Shown piece by piece: positions 37,317 to 48,779 of a DNA stretch of 64,000 bases. The translations under genes and the position numbers were made by a program. The stretch's first letter is position 1, and each line of letters begins with the position of its first letter. The notes under the pieces were generated by a model. The model saw nothing but the letters and a program-made list of their open reading frames with translations. It searched no databases and was not told the origin of the DNA. The stretch comes from Anolis sagrei (lineage: Eukaryota; Chordata; Lepidosauria; Squamata; Anolidae): the NCBI RefSeq assembly GCF_037176765.1, contig NC_090023.1:25679366-25743365 (forward strand), in the 5' to 3' direction.

Positions 37317-40183
37317 TTAGTCACAGCAAGAGAACTTCACATCATTAAGTCCAGTGTCATCTAAAGTTTCTTTGTCCAGCGCAACCTTTGTTTGGATCCC
37401 ACATATGAAGCCAGCGGGACAAGGAAGACTCTTTGGGCCAAATTCACCCCATTCTGTTCCATGACCAGTGAGTACACTTCCATCTTCACAGGAAAACTCG
37501 ATGTTGTTCGCTGCTGTATCATCACCAGCAAGTAGTTTTTTTTCTACTCTTAGGGAGAAAGACTTTAGATTCCCTTTTGGACAGCGCTGAATCTCTGTCC
37601 ATTCTCCCCACCTGTCAAATAAAACAATGATGTCAACGAGAGAAGGATAAGTGCCCACTCCAAAGCCTTTGAGAATATCACAAGTGGATAAATAATGTTT
37701 TTTGCTGAGTTACTTGAACTCAGTGGCTGGAGGCCAATAAAGAACAGGGCTGTGTCCCCCCAGTTTTAATTTAGTGTAAGATCCTATACCACAGTGTTTC
37801 TCAACCTGGGGGGTGGAACCCCTGGAGTGGGAGTCACGGGGTATCAAAGGGGTCGCCAAAGATCAGCAGAAAACACAATATTTTCTGTTGTTCATGGGGG
37901 TTCTGTGTGGGATGTTTGGCCCAATTCTATTGTTGGTGGGGTTCATGGGGCTCTTTGATTGTAGGTGAACTATAAATCCCAGCAACTACAACTCCCAAAT
38001 GTCAAGAACTATTTTCCCCAAACTCCACCAGTGTTCACATTTGGGCATATTGAGTATTCATGCCAAGTTTAGTCCAGAGCCATCATTGTTTGAGTCCACA
38101 GTGCTCTCTGGATGTAGGTGAACTACAACTCCAAAACTCAAGATCAATGCCCACCAAACCCTTCCAGTATTTTCTGTGGGTCATGGGAGTTCTGTGTGCC
38201 AAGTTTGGTTCAATTCCATCATTGGTGGAATTCAGAATTCTATTTGATTGTAGGTGAACTATAAATCCCAGCAACTACAACTCCCAAATGACAAAACCGT
38301 TAGGAAGGTTGAGAAACACTGCCATAGCACATTGGTAGGCAATGACATTTCAAATTAGGGCTGCAGTGATGGGTTGGAGGGAATCCTTATCAACGTTGCA
38401 AATGGTACAAAATTCAGAGTGATAGGTAATACATTCTGTAATAGGAACAGAATGTAAAAGGATCCCAATAAACTAGAAAATTGGGCTGAAACTAATAGAA
38501 TTAATTTAAACAAATGTAAAAAATGTCTTTGAGGCCAAAAGGATCAAATGTAAAATGTTTGCCCTACCACAGGAAATGTGAATGCAGTCTGAAAGAGTGT
38601 TTGCTTATAAGTTCATGATCCAGCAGTTTGGTGTAGCTTCAGAGAAAGCAAATACTATTTCAGTCTGCATTAATATAATTGTAGTTTGCAAGTAAGTGTC
38701 CCATTGTCAGGCCTCATTTGTTTTACTGTGTTCAGTTCTGGGTACCTCATTACAGCAAAGAGAACTTGGAGAAAGTTCAGAGAATGATAAAAAAGGATGA
38801 TATGGGGTATGAAGACCAAAATATATGAAGAGGGAGTTAAACATGTGAAGATAAGCCTGAGAAGTCACGTTATCTAAAAGAGGAGGATGCAAACTTGTTT
38901 CTCCATTTAGATGGTAGGGCAAGTACATGAGGATAAATTCTGATTGAACTTTGAAAAGACAAAGGAACAAATAGGGAAATATTAAGGTTCTAGCTCAGGC
39001 ATGGGCAAACTTTATAACTTGGGGGCCGCATGCCAGCACTCCCTGCTAGGAGGACTGGCTGCCCAGTGAGGAAATGAAAGGAGGGAGGGAAGGAAGGAGA
39101 AAGGAGAGAGAGAGAGAAGGAAGGGAGGGAGGACGAAGAGAGGAAGGGAAGGATGCTAGGAGAAAGAGGGAGAGAGGGAAGGAAGGAAGGAAGGAAGGAA
39201 GGAAGGAAGGAGAAAAAGAAGGAAGGAAGGAAAGACAAAAGGGAAGGGAGGGAGAAAGAGAAAGATGGAAGGGAAGAAGGGAAGGATAAAGGAAAGAGAG
39301 AAGGAAAGAAAGACAGAAAGGAAGGGAGGGAGGAGAAAGAGAAATGGGAAGAAAGGAAGAACGAAAGGGTAGAAGTGAAGGATGGAAGGAGAAAGAGAGA
39401 AGGAAGGAAGTGAGAAGGAAAGGAAAGAGAGGACGAAGGAAGGAAAGAGAGAAGGAAGGAAGGACAAAAGTGTGGAAGGGAATGGAGAGGGAGAAAGAGG
39501 GAAGGAAAGAAAGGAAGGAAAGAAGGAAGGAAGGAAGGAAGGAAGGAAGGAAGGAAGGAAGGACAAAAGGGTGGTTGGAAAGGGGAAAAAGGGAGGGAAG
39601 GTGGAAGGAAAAAGAGGAAGGCAGGATAGGATAGTGGACTTGAGGAAAGAAGGGCCTGAGGAAAGAGCCCAAAAAGCCGTATCCAGCCCTCAGGCTTGGG
39701 TTTGGCCATGCCTGCTCTAGCTGGATTTTTTTTTATTTGAAAAGGAGTGTAGGAAGGGGTTGATCAATAAGACCCCATCCACTGCTTGCTAGATAGATAG
39801 ATAGATAGATAGATATCCCTTCCACTGCTATGATGTTCTGTAATGGTAGTACCACATACAATGGAATATCCCTGCCCAGTCACTGTGGAGTTATTTAAAG
39901 TGACCAGATGAACAATAATATAATGCAATAAGCATAGAAACATTTAGGTCTCTGTGTTAGTTCCAGTGACCCCATTCTGGGATATGAGGCTGAGCAAGAA
40001 GCCAATAGCACTGGGCAAGACTGTGTTTTCTTGATTAGTGTCTTTAGAAAAATGCCAGAGGCCAAAAAAGGAGTAGTAACTGGGATGTTTGGAAAGCTCA
40101 GAGCAAGCTAAGTGAATTGAAGCTTAACCTTGAGTGCTGCTGAACTCATGTAATACAAATTGTCTTAGCTATGCCATCTTAGA

Positions 40184-40217
<34 letters not shown>

Positions 40218-41109
40218 GGAAATAAAAAGGAAGTAAGGCATATACATACGGTCCAGAAATTGATTCAATAACCTCCCCATTGGTACAGAACAGGCGGATT
40301 CCATTCATGGCAGTGTCATCGCCCGGTCCTTGGCTTTTTTGCATCTTGTGGGAGAAGAAATAAAGAGACAATGATAAAACTGTGGATGCTTCTAGCCCGT
40401 TGCTCGGATTTATCCATGAGTGAATAGTAATACTGTTTTGGATCCCATTATAGTCATGTTTAATGCCTTTGCGGGGGGTGGAGGGGATGTCAAAATAAGA
40501 AACAAGAATTGGATTTAGTTTAGAGTTCCGTTTAACACTTTGGAAAATAATTTTTAAAAAATTATTTAGCACTCATTCCTCTCTTTGGTTAGGAAGGGAT
40601 CGATTTACATCTGTGTGGATGGAATTGGAAAGTGTAGGAAAGAAGGCCACAATTATATAAATTCTAAATCAATATATATGAGTTTTATAAGCATATCATA
40701 AATAATATCAAAATGTAATAGTGTTAAAATCTATTGAAATAGGATATTTTCGTATTTATTGTTCATTTGACAATACTCTTGTGGGACCTTCCCGTAACAG
40801 GCTGGTCTGTGACATTAGAGTAGTTTGTTTTCCAGACTTGGTGCTTTCCAGATGTTTGGGATACAAATGTTCATTGTATGTATATATTGCTAAATTATCT
40901 AATGGACCCAAAGATCTGAAAAAACAGAAGTAACTTACTTTCAATGAGAAGGCATTGGCGTGGCCTGTATGACAAGTTTGACCGAATCCCCAGTCACCCC
41001 AAGGTCCTCCATTCGGTACAGTGAGAATAAAATTGATTATTCGGGCATCTGCATCCCAGAGGCAGCAGGAAAGGGTCAAGAAAACAACAGTGTTAATGGA
41101 CAAGTCCAT
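37317..41109 (-). CDS. VMO1-like gene C (three exons, complete)
   Basis: Predicted secreted VMO1 homologue of 186 residues. Coding exons are 40939-41109, 40250-40344 and 37317-37611. The exon 1 donor is AAA/gtaagt and the exon 2 donor is gtatgt. The start chosen is the MDLS methionine at 41109, by homology to B and D; an in-frame ATG five codons upstream (41124) would lie only about ten bases from the predicted cap site and is probably skipped. Signal peptide to about residue 22, three repeats ([21 protein letters not shown]) and eight mature cysteines ending in CCD. Repeat 1 is unusual in reading [14 protein letters not shown], with two histidines. Exon 2 begins with a methionine codon instead of valine. 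A duplicate of this gene, broken, lies at 56424-56623. An AAT microsatellite (about 40183-40217) sits 33 bases past the exon 2 donor. Confidence 0.9.
37792..38321. mobile_element. hAT-like element with internal repeats, gene C intron 2
   Basis: Ends CAGTGTTTCTCAACCTG and its complement; imperfect 8-base duplication (CTATACCA/CCATAGCA). The interior holds repeated units around TAGGTGAACTATAAATCCCA. Confidence 0.72.
38700..38960 (+). mobile_element. CR1-type LINE 3' fragment
   Basis: GTGTTCAGTTCTGGGTACCTC and the following AAGTTCAGAGAATGATAAAA block are characteristic of CR1 3' sequence. In gene C intron 2. Confidence 0.5.
39064..39640. repeat. long polypurine (GGAA/GGGA) tract
   Basis: About 575 bases of almost pure A/G on the plus strand, built from GGAAGGAA, GGGAGGGA and AGAGAGAA units. 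All six-frame open frames here are low-complexity artefacts. Confidence 0.95.
39789..39815. repeat. TAGA microsatellite
   Basis: Six to seven TAGA units. Confidence 0.9.
40183..40217. repeat. AAT microsatellite in gene C intron 2
   Basis: Eleven or so AAT units, 33 bases past the exon 2 donor. Confidence 0.9.
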
Positions 41110-41160
41110 TACAGCTCTGTGCATAGATGCAGGATTGTATTAGAGGTTCACCAGCTTGAG

Positions 41161-41185
41161 AATATATAGCCCAGGTGTTTTTGAG
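41161..41185 (-). promoter_or_regulatory. core promoter of gene C (TATA box)
   Basis: Minus strand reads CACCTGGGCTATATATTCTC, with the TATA box about 55 bases before the MDLS start codon. The same block, CCTGGGCTATAAATTCTCA, precedes gene D, and a third copy is cut within the box at 63321. Confidence 0.6.
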
Positions 41186-41930
41186 CTGAGACACCTAGAA
41201 ACAGGGATTTTGTAAAAAAAATAAACATTCTGGAAATCAACATATAGAGATAGAATTTGCTTTAAAATACATTCTGTTTCAATGGGGACTAATCTGATAA
41301 GCAAGTATGAGATTCCTGTAAAAGTCATTCAAAATTGCTGAGTATGTGGACTGGGACTGGTCCAATCAAAGTTATAAGTGATAAATATTGACCTTTTCTT
41401 TGCCCTGATAGTATCGTGCAACTTCCTTGACTCAAAATATTTCTCTTCCTTTTACAAAAAATGTTTGCAATGTTGCACTGAGATGTTGTAAATTATTTAG
41501 ATCAATTTTAGTGTAGTTTCATAGTGACATTTGAAATTGAAATCACATTTGACTGTGTGCTTTTTGATAGCCTCCTATGGTGCAAATATAGGAAGTGCTG
41601 CCCTATTGATTTGCCCTGTTCTTCCTACATTTTTTGATATGGTTTTTACAAAATGCTTTAATTTTGCCAAACAATAATCGGTCACATCCCTGAAAATAAA
41701 TAGCCATTTAAACTAAGGCAACTTTCCCTTGCTTTGCTGTTTTGTTTTTTTTTTTTTTTATAATCTTCACAGGCTAGTTCACATGGGTTTTTTTCTCTCT
41801 CTCTCTAGTGACTTAGGGCCCTTCCACACAACCATATAACCCAGAATTTTTTGATATAAACACCAAGAACTTGAAGCCTTGGCACTTGAGCATTGTAACT
41901 GAAGGTCAGCTGTTGCCAGCTGTTATCAGT

Positions 41931-44367
41931 GGGACCACCAATCCCAAACACACAGCACCGACCAATAGTATGCCAACTGTTCCCAACAATAAGGCCTCAG
42001 GAGGTTCGATTTAAATGAAGATTCAACTTCAGAAAGGCAGATTGGACTAAATTCTCAGACATGTTAGATGGCATGATCACATCGGCCGTGCCAATCCCTT
42101 AGGAATACGAGCACTTTATTGAAATAGTGAAAACTTGCTCAAGGGCCTCTATACCGAGAGGCTGCAGAACCAATTACCTTCAGGGCATTACTCCTGAAAC
42201 AGCTGCCTTGTTGGAAAACTACTACAGGCTCCACAACGAAGACCCATTTAGTGAACAAACCCTTCAGGCAGCACAGAGCATTGTGTCCTCCATCTCAGAA
42301 GCCAAGAAAGAACAGTAAATCAAGCTGATCACAGAGGTTGACATGGGCAGGAGCAGCCAGAAGGCGTGGAGGTTGCTAAGACGGTTGAGCAATGACCCCT
42401 CACAAACGAATACCCATGCCAACATAAAGGCAGATGAGACAGCACACCAACTCTTGAAAAATGGGAAACCCAACCTTGCCACCAAAGTAGGAAAGAAACC
42501 AATAGCCAGACAACCAGGGACTGAGAAGAACAACCACCATGAACCCTTTACATCTACTGAATTGGACATGGCTCTCAATAAATGTAAAAATGGCAAAGCA
42601 GCTGGCCTGGATGATCTACGGATGGAAAAAATAAAGAACTTTGGCCCAAAAGCAAGGGGCTGGCTGCTGGAGCTGATTAACAACTGCACAGCATTCTGTC
42701 AGATCCCCAAAATCTGGAGGAAAGCAAGAGTCATTGCCATCTTGAAGCCAGGCAAAGACCGTAATGACCAAAAAGCTACAGACCAATCTCCCTCTTGTGC
42801 CACCTCTACAAAGTTCTGGAGAGTCTTATTTTGCATAGAATTACAGAAAAAATAGACCCCTGTCTGATCCCACAGCAAGCTGGCTTCAGGAAAAGTAAAA
42901 GCTACACATCACAAGTGTTGAACGTGACTCAGCACATAGAAGATGGCTTTGAAAGGCAGCAGATTACAGGAGCGGTCTTCATAGACCTGTCAGCAGCCTA
43001 TGAAACTGTGAACCACCGCCTCCTCCTGAGAAAAATGTATAATATCACAAAGGACTACCACCTCACCCGCCTCATAGGAAACCTGCTACAGGAGCTTTTT
43101 TGTTGAGTTTCAGGGCCAGAGAAGCAGATGGCGGAAACAGAAGAACGGCCTGCCTCAGGGGAGCGTGCTTGCCCCATCCACGTTCAACATCTACACAAAT
43201 GACCAGCCGCTGCCAGAAGGGACAGAGAGTTTCATCTATGCTGATGAGCATGCCATTACTGCTCAAGCAGGGAGCTTTGAGATGGTAGAACAGAAGCTTT
43301 CCGAAACTCTAGGTGCTCTTACTGCCTATTACAGGGAAAACCAGCTGAATCCCAACCCATCTAAAACACAGACATGCGGCTTTCATCTCAAGAACAGACA
43401 AGCATCCTGAGCTTTGAGGATCACCTGGGAAGGAATCCCACTGGAGCATTGCAGCACATCCAAATACCTGGGAATCACTCTGGACCGTGCTCTTACCTAC
43501 AAGAAGCACTGCCTGAACATCAAGCAAAAAGTGAGTGCTAGAAACAATATCATACGAAAGCTGACTGGCACAACCTGGGGATCACAACCAGATACAGTGA
43601 AGACATCTACCCTTGCACTGTGCTACTCTGCTGCTGAGTACGCATGCCCAGTGTGGAACACATCTCACCACACTAAAACAGTGGACGTGGCTCTTAATGA
43701 GACATGCCGCATTATCACAGGGTGTCTGCGCCCTACACCACTGGAGAAATTACACTGCTTAGCTGGTATTGCACCACCTGACATCCGCCGGGAAGTAGCA
43801 GCCAATAGTGAAAGGACCAAGGCAGAGACATCTCCAGCTCATCCCCTGTTTGGGTATCAGCCAGCACGTCAATGACTTAAATCTAGAAATAGTTTCCTAA
43901 GATCTACAGAGACACTCGTTGGAACACTTCAGCAAGTGAGAGTCCAAAAGTGGCAGGCTCAAACCCAGAACCTCAACCAATGTGCCTCCTGGGCACACAG
44001 AAAACTGGGCGACTTGGAAGGCGCTGAACAGACTGTGCTCTGGCACCACGAGATGCAGAGCCAATCTTAAGAAATGGGGCTACAAAGTGGAATCCACGAC
44101 ATGCGAGTGCGGAGAAGAGCAAACCACTGACCGCCTGCTCCAATGCACCCTGAGCCCTGCCACATGCACAATGGAGGGCCTTCTTGCAGCAACACCAGAA
44201 GCACTCCAAGTGGCCAGATACTGGTCAAAGGACATTTAATCAACTACCAAACTCGTAAAATTTGTATTTTGTCTGTTTTTTTGTTTTGTTCTGTTAGAAA
44301 TGTAATGTAATGTAATGTAATGTAATGTAATGTAATGACTGGTTGGCCTGACACGACAAATAAAATA
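41931..44367 (+). mobile_element. Vingi-like LINE, 5' truncated
   Basis: Same family as 57740-60937, starting in the end of the endonuclease (GPPIPNTQHRP). Flanked by near-identical 13-mers AGCTGTTATCAGT (41918-41930) and AGCTGTTACCAGT (44368-44380). RT motifs are spread over frames at 42127-43410; the catalytic motif reads YADE. The C-terminal region includes CECGEEQTTDRLLQC. The 3' end carries a (TAATG)n tail at about 44299-44338. Stops and frameshifts show it is dead. Confidence 0.88.
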
Positions 44368-44839
44368 AGCTGTTACCAGTAGTGCTATGGATTTTGAAGG
44401 GGCACAAATACAGGTTGAAAGGAAGAAACATGCCAAGAGGAAGGCCCATCAAGCCAATTGTGACTGCTTTCCGTCTGGAAAACCATGTCCTGAATGTGAA
44501 AGACCAGGTGGGTCCATAATAGGGCTTTACAGTCACCACCAAGTCTTCACCACCAAGACTCTGCCCTTGGATTGCATACTCAGCCACGAGTGATTGCCCA
44601 TGATGAAGATTTTAAAAAGCATATAAGCTATAATGCTCTGAAGTTAGGGGCTCTCAATTTGCCTCTATGCCTTCAGGCTTTACAGCCCAGTGAACCAATA
44701 AAGCAACCTCTACAAAAGACACAACTGGTTGTCTAATTACTGGGTATGCCAGGCATGGGCCTGCAAGTGCAACCACTAGCTATAATTCAAGTACATAAGA
44801 AATTCATTGTTCATTATTAAAAGAACAATTACTCTGCCT

Positions 44840-45058
44840 TCAGTAGAAAGAACTGAAGGAAGACAAAGCTGACCACATATCAATTAGGGAGCACATCAGA
44901 TCTAAGAGCACTCTCGGGTTGTACACCAGTTCTAACCAGAAAAATATCGAAATCTCAGTTCTCAAACGGTTATATTCTCTGTTTGGTTTTGGAGAAGAAC
45001 ACACAAATAAAAATATCTGGGAAGTGTTTAAAGGGCTCATATACCCATCTACAATCAA
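44840..45058 (-). mobile_element. CR1/L2-type LINE RT scrap
   Basis: LELVYNPRVLLDL matches the LVxNLGxLLD segment of this LINE type; related to 53610-53867. Confidence 0.5.
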
Positions 45059-45295
45059 CTCAACTGTTTATCTCTTCTTCTGTTTCTTGCTTTTCTTGTT
45101 CTTTATGTGTGTGCATGCACATTTTTCATTCTCTCCACTCCAACCAGCTCTTTCCTGCTTGTTTCTCCTGTGCCTAGTCTCCCACTCCAGCCTGTCTGTC
45201 ATAAAATTTCTTCTTCCTGAGTACTACGTGGCATAGTTTTAAGATAGATCAGCAGGTTACCTCCTCATCTCAACTAATAGAAAAACTAGACATGA

Positions 45296-45526
45296 GTTTG
45301 GGTTGCTGTAGGTTTTTCGGGCTTATGGCCATGTTCCAGAAGCATTCTCTCCTAGCGTTTCACCTGCATCTATGGCAGGCCTCTGTTGATCTCACAACCT
45401 CTGAGGATACCTGCCATAGAGGCAGGTGAAATGTCAGGAGAGAATGTTTCTGGAACATGGTCATACAGCCTGAAAAAATTACAGCAACCCAGTGATTCCA
45501 GCCATGAAAGCCTTTGACAACACAGA
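45296..45526. mobile_element. Penelope-like fold-back
   Basis: Inverted arms around CTGTTGATCTCACAACCTC; the right arm has a hammerhead-like core with changed stem II pairs. Confidence 0.7.
45398..45438 (+). ncRNA. hammerhead ribozyme-like motif with compensatory stem change
   Basis: CUGAGGA, stem II ACCUGC/GCAGGU (the outer G-C pair of other copies is A-U here), then GAAAUGUC. Both strands of the stem changed together. Confidence 0.55.
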
Positions 45527-45579
45527 TGTTGAAAGGGTATTGACATGAATTAGATTGTTTTCTGGGTTCAGAGTTTCCT

Positions 45580-45755
45580 CCTCGTGGGATGATTAATGTT
45601 CAAATGTTTTTTTCAGGGGAGGGTCAATTTTGATGTTTTAAACTGTTTTTATCAAAGGTATTGAATTGTTCCCAACACTGTGGATCGCTCTGAATCCCCT
45701 TCAGGGTTGAGAAGGGTGGTATACAAATACCGCAAATAAATAAATAATAATAAAT
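45580..45755 (+). mobile_element. LINE 3' tail
   Basis: CTGAATCCCCTTCAGGGTTG, GGTATACAAATACCG and AATAAATAAATAATAA. Confidence 0.5.
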
Positions 45756-45944
45756 ACATTTCAAGGGCAGGGAGCTATGCATGATGGCCAGAAGTGCTTA
45801 AACATTATGTGATGGGCTCCATGCCTCTCCATGCTTGAAAAGCAGCTCAAATGTCTTACGACAGGAAAATTTCTCCATGTATCTGATGTAATGAGGTATC
45901 TGATGTAATGAGGTCCTGAATGAGCACAAACTGTGTTATCATCA

Positions 45945-46127
45945 AGTTGTTGAAAGTTTTTTGGGCTATGCAGTATGTCCATGTTCTAGAAGCTATCTAT
46001 CCTGACATTTCGCGTGCATCTATGGCAGGCATCCTCAGAGGTTGTGAGGTCTAGAACATGGACATATAGCCTGAAGAACCTAAAACAACCCAGTGATTCC
46101 ATCCATGAAAGCCTTCAACAATATGTT
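45945..46127. mobile_element. Penelope-like fold-back fragment
   Basis: Arms with CATGTTCTAGAAGC and GATTCCATCCATGAAAGCC; degraded hammerhead-like centre on the minus strand. Confidence 0.6.
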
Positions 46128-46504
46128 ATCATCATCATAATGGAGTTCTATAACAGAAGTCATTGTTTCTTCACTTTTGGTTTTCAACCTACTGAGGTTA
46201 AAGAGCTTGCTATCTGTTTGATAGGTGATTTCCACATCAGTGGAAAGTTTCCTGTCAACAAGATATGGATTCATAACAATGAATATAGATATGAGCAATA
46301 GAGCATTAACTGAATCAATGACGCAACCCTGAAGGTATCTGATCCAACTTTAAATTGATTACTTTGGGAGCCACTGCTATCGAAGACTGTTGCCACTGTA
46401 TCATTGCGGAGGAGCCACAGGATGTTCACAAATTTATCAGGACATCAAATTGTTAAGGGGATAGTTCAGAGAGCATTATGATTCACAGTATCGAAGGTGA
46501 ATAA

Positions 46505-47125
46505 ATTTATTTATTTATTTAGAAGTTTTCTATACCGATCTTCTCACCTCCAAGAGGGACTCAGATCCGGTTCACAACATGTGTTCGTATAAAAACAATT
46601 ACAAACCACACAATGCATCATCATTACACGTTAAAAACATAGTACAAAAACATCATCATCATCACAATTATACAAGCCAAGTCGTCAAAACATTCATGGT
46701 CATAATTCACAGTTCATCATTCTCCTTCCATGTGGACCAGAATTATTAACTCAGTTATCAAAGGCCGCATTCCACAGCCAAGTCTTCGTTAATTTCCTAA
46801 AAGTCAGGAGGGAGGGAGCAGTTCTAATCTCCAGTAATCTGGCTGCCGAGCATTGGACTAGCTGCAGCTTCTGGGCAGTCTTCAGAGGCAACCCCACGTA
46901 GAGAGCGTTGCAGTAGTCTAAACGGGATGTAACCAAAGCGTGGACCACCATGGCCAAGTCAGACTTCCCAAGGTACGGGCACAGCTGGCACACAAGTTTT
47001 AATTGTGCAAAAGCTCCCCTGACCACTGCCGAAACCTGGGGCTCCAGGCTCAGCGATGAATCTAGGAGAACTCCCAGACTGCGAATGTACAAAGGTTGTA
47101 CAAATGCCATGTACAAAGGTTGATT
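46505..47125 (-). mobile_element. CR1/L2-type LINE, internally deleted
   Basis: Minus strand RSLGVLLDSSLSLEPQVSAV, VVHALVTSRLDYCNALYVGL, KLQLVQCSAARLL, then a jump to PSLLTFRKLTKTWLW: about 60 codons are missing between. Confidence 0.8.
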
Positions 47126-47401
47126 TTGTCCCCTAGATTTTTCTTGGAGCTATTTTGCAGTGAAAATCATATCCACTGTTCTGCTAAAGGGGCAGATGCC
47201 ATTTTGGGATTCAGGGAGGATTTCTTCTGTAACAGGTAGAAGGTGATTTGTGAGGATTCATGCAAGGGTTTCTGACAAAATTTGGAGTTCCCCTTTTTAT
47301 CCATTATTTGCTTGGTTCCTGTATCACCCAATACATCACTTATATTGTGGTAATTCATGTCGTTGGTTTATTACCCAACTTAACTTCTAACCTAGGATAA
47401 A

Positions 47402-47700
47402 GATTTTTGCTCCATCATTCAAGACCTAACGTCTGCGGTCCTGAGGAAAACATTAACAGCCCTGCGATGCCAAACAATGCCATCAAACTGGCTAGAGGAA
47501 AGATACAGAGGGATCCCCCATGCCCAACGACTTTGCATTTGTGGCACAGGGGAAATAGAAGACCTAACACATTATTTGCTACGTTGCCCCTTGTACAATG
47601 ATCCTAGGAAAAATCTCCTAGGATCACTCTTGGAAGAAAGGGCAACAATCTGCGGTGATCTGCAACTTGTTAGCAGATCATTCTAAAAATATAACACTAA
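47402..47700 (+). mobile_element. LINE C-terminal fragment
   Basis: CICGTGEIEDLTHYLLRCPL, the cysteine/histidine end of a LINE protein, followed by PRKNLLGSLLEERA. Confidence 0.6.
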
Positions 47701-47920
47701 AGGTTGCCACATTCACAATCGCAGCCCAAAAGATCAGAACCAAAGTAGCAAAATCCATATTTGGGGTCAGAAATGGAAACGGTTTGGAATGACACAAAGC
47801 AGACACTGTTATTGTCATGTTTCTGCTTTCATAATTTTAAAGAAATAGTTTTAGTTTTAGGTTCCTGTGGGCTTTTTCGGGCTATAGAGCCATGTTCTAG
47901 AGGCATTTCTCCTGACGTTT

Positions 47921-47951
47921 CGCCTGCATCTATGGCAAGCATCCTCAGAGG
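47921..47951 (-). ncRNA. hammerhead ribozyme-like motif (Penelope copy)
   Basis: CUGAGGA and GAAACGUC around the same stem II as other copies, on the coding strand downstream of the GIY-YIG frame. Confidence 0.55.
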
Positions 47952-48036
47952 TAGAGGTCTGTTGGAATTAGGACAAGGAGTTTATCTATATCTGTGGAAT
48001 GGCTGGGGTGGGGCAAGGAGCTCTTCCCTGCTGCAG

Positions 48037-48492
48037 TTAGGCGTGAATGTTCAGCTGATCACCTTCATTAGCATTTGAAGGCCTGCCTGCGCCTGGGAAA
48101 ATCTGTTGCTGGGAGGTGTTAATCTGTGCCTGGTTTTTTCCTCTCTGTTGTTTAGCTGTTATAATTTTAGAGTTTTTTAATACTGGTAGCCAGATTTTGT
48201 TCATTTTCATGGTCTCTTCCTTTCTGTTGAAATTGTCCACATGCTTGTGGATTTCAATGGCTTCTCTGTGTAGTCTGACATGGTGGTTGTTGGTGTGGTC
48301 CAGCATTTCTGTGTTCTCAAATAATATGCTGTGTCCAGGCTGGTTCATCAGGTGCTCTGCTATGGCTGACTTCTCTGGTTGAAGGAGTCTGCAGTGCCTT
48401 TCATGTTCCTTGATGCGTGTCTGGGCGCTGCGTTTGGTGGTCCCTATGTAGACTTGTCCACAGCTGCATGGTATACGGTAGACTCCTGCAGA
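48037..48492 (-). pseudogene. GIY-YIG endonuclease C-terminal part of a Penelope-like element
   Basis: About 150 codons open to the stop at 48037. Reads AGVYRIPCSCGQVYIGTTKR, QTRIKEHERHC, AIAEHLMNQPGH; GVY and YIG are the family signature and the CxC before it is typical of Penelope endonucleases. The reverse transcriptase part is missing. Endonuclease nicks the target for reverse transcription. Confidence 0.82.
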
Positions 48493-48705
48493 GGTGAGAG
48501 TTTTAGTTTTAATTCTTGTTACGTTTTAAGGTTTATATTGGAAAGTGTTTATAAAGTTAGTATATTATTGAGGTCATGGCCTATGGCTAGCACAATAAAC
48601 AATTAGCCTTAAGCCCTTAGAGCATGGCCCTAGGAATTTCCATATTTCACAATGTTCTTTTTTTTTTAAGAATTTCCAATTTGCATACGTGAGTCAGCTG
48701 AAATA

Positions 48706-48725
48706 CCTGGGCTATAAATTCTCAA
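48706..48725 (+). promoter_or_regulatory. core promoter of gene D (TATA box)
   Basis: TATAAA at 48713-48718 inside CCTGGGCTATAAATTCTC, 67 bases before the start codon, predicting transcription start near 48743 and a 5' leader of about 35 bases. The block is shared with gene C. Confidence 0.65.
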
Positions 48726-48779
48726 TGCTGTTGCTTTTCAGTTAGCTTTCTCCATCTAGACTCGAAAGTATTTGGTGCA

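Larger units (their letters stand above)
47860..48498 (-). mobile_element. Penelope-like element, 3' part with GIY-YIG region
   Basis: Minus strand order: C-terminal endonuclease coding region, 3' untranslated region, terminal repeat with hammerhead-like core (47921-47951). Flanked by the 13-base duplication AGTTTTAGTTTTA (47847-47859 and 48499-48511), so it is a 5'-truncated insertion. Confidence 0.85.

Noticed and set aside
38990-39720. Long open frames on both strands (up to 239 codons)
   Set aside because: They translate the polypurine tract into Ser/Phe/Pro or Lys/Glu/Arg runs; low-complexity artefact.
42127-43875. RT-like frames as a host gene
   Set aside because: They belong to a LINE with target duplications, stops and a (TAATG)n tail.
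48037-48492. GIY-YIG protein as a host nuclease gene
   Set aside because: Continuous with a Penelope terminal repeat and bounded by a target duplication.
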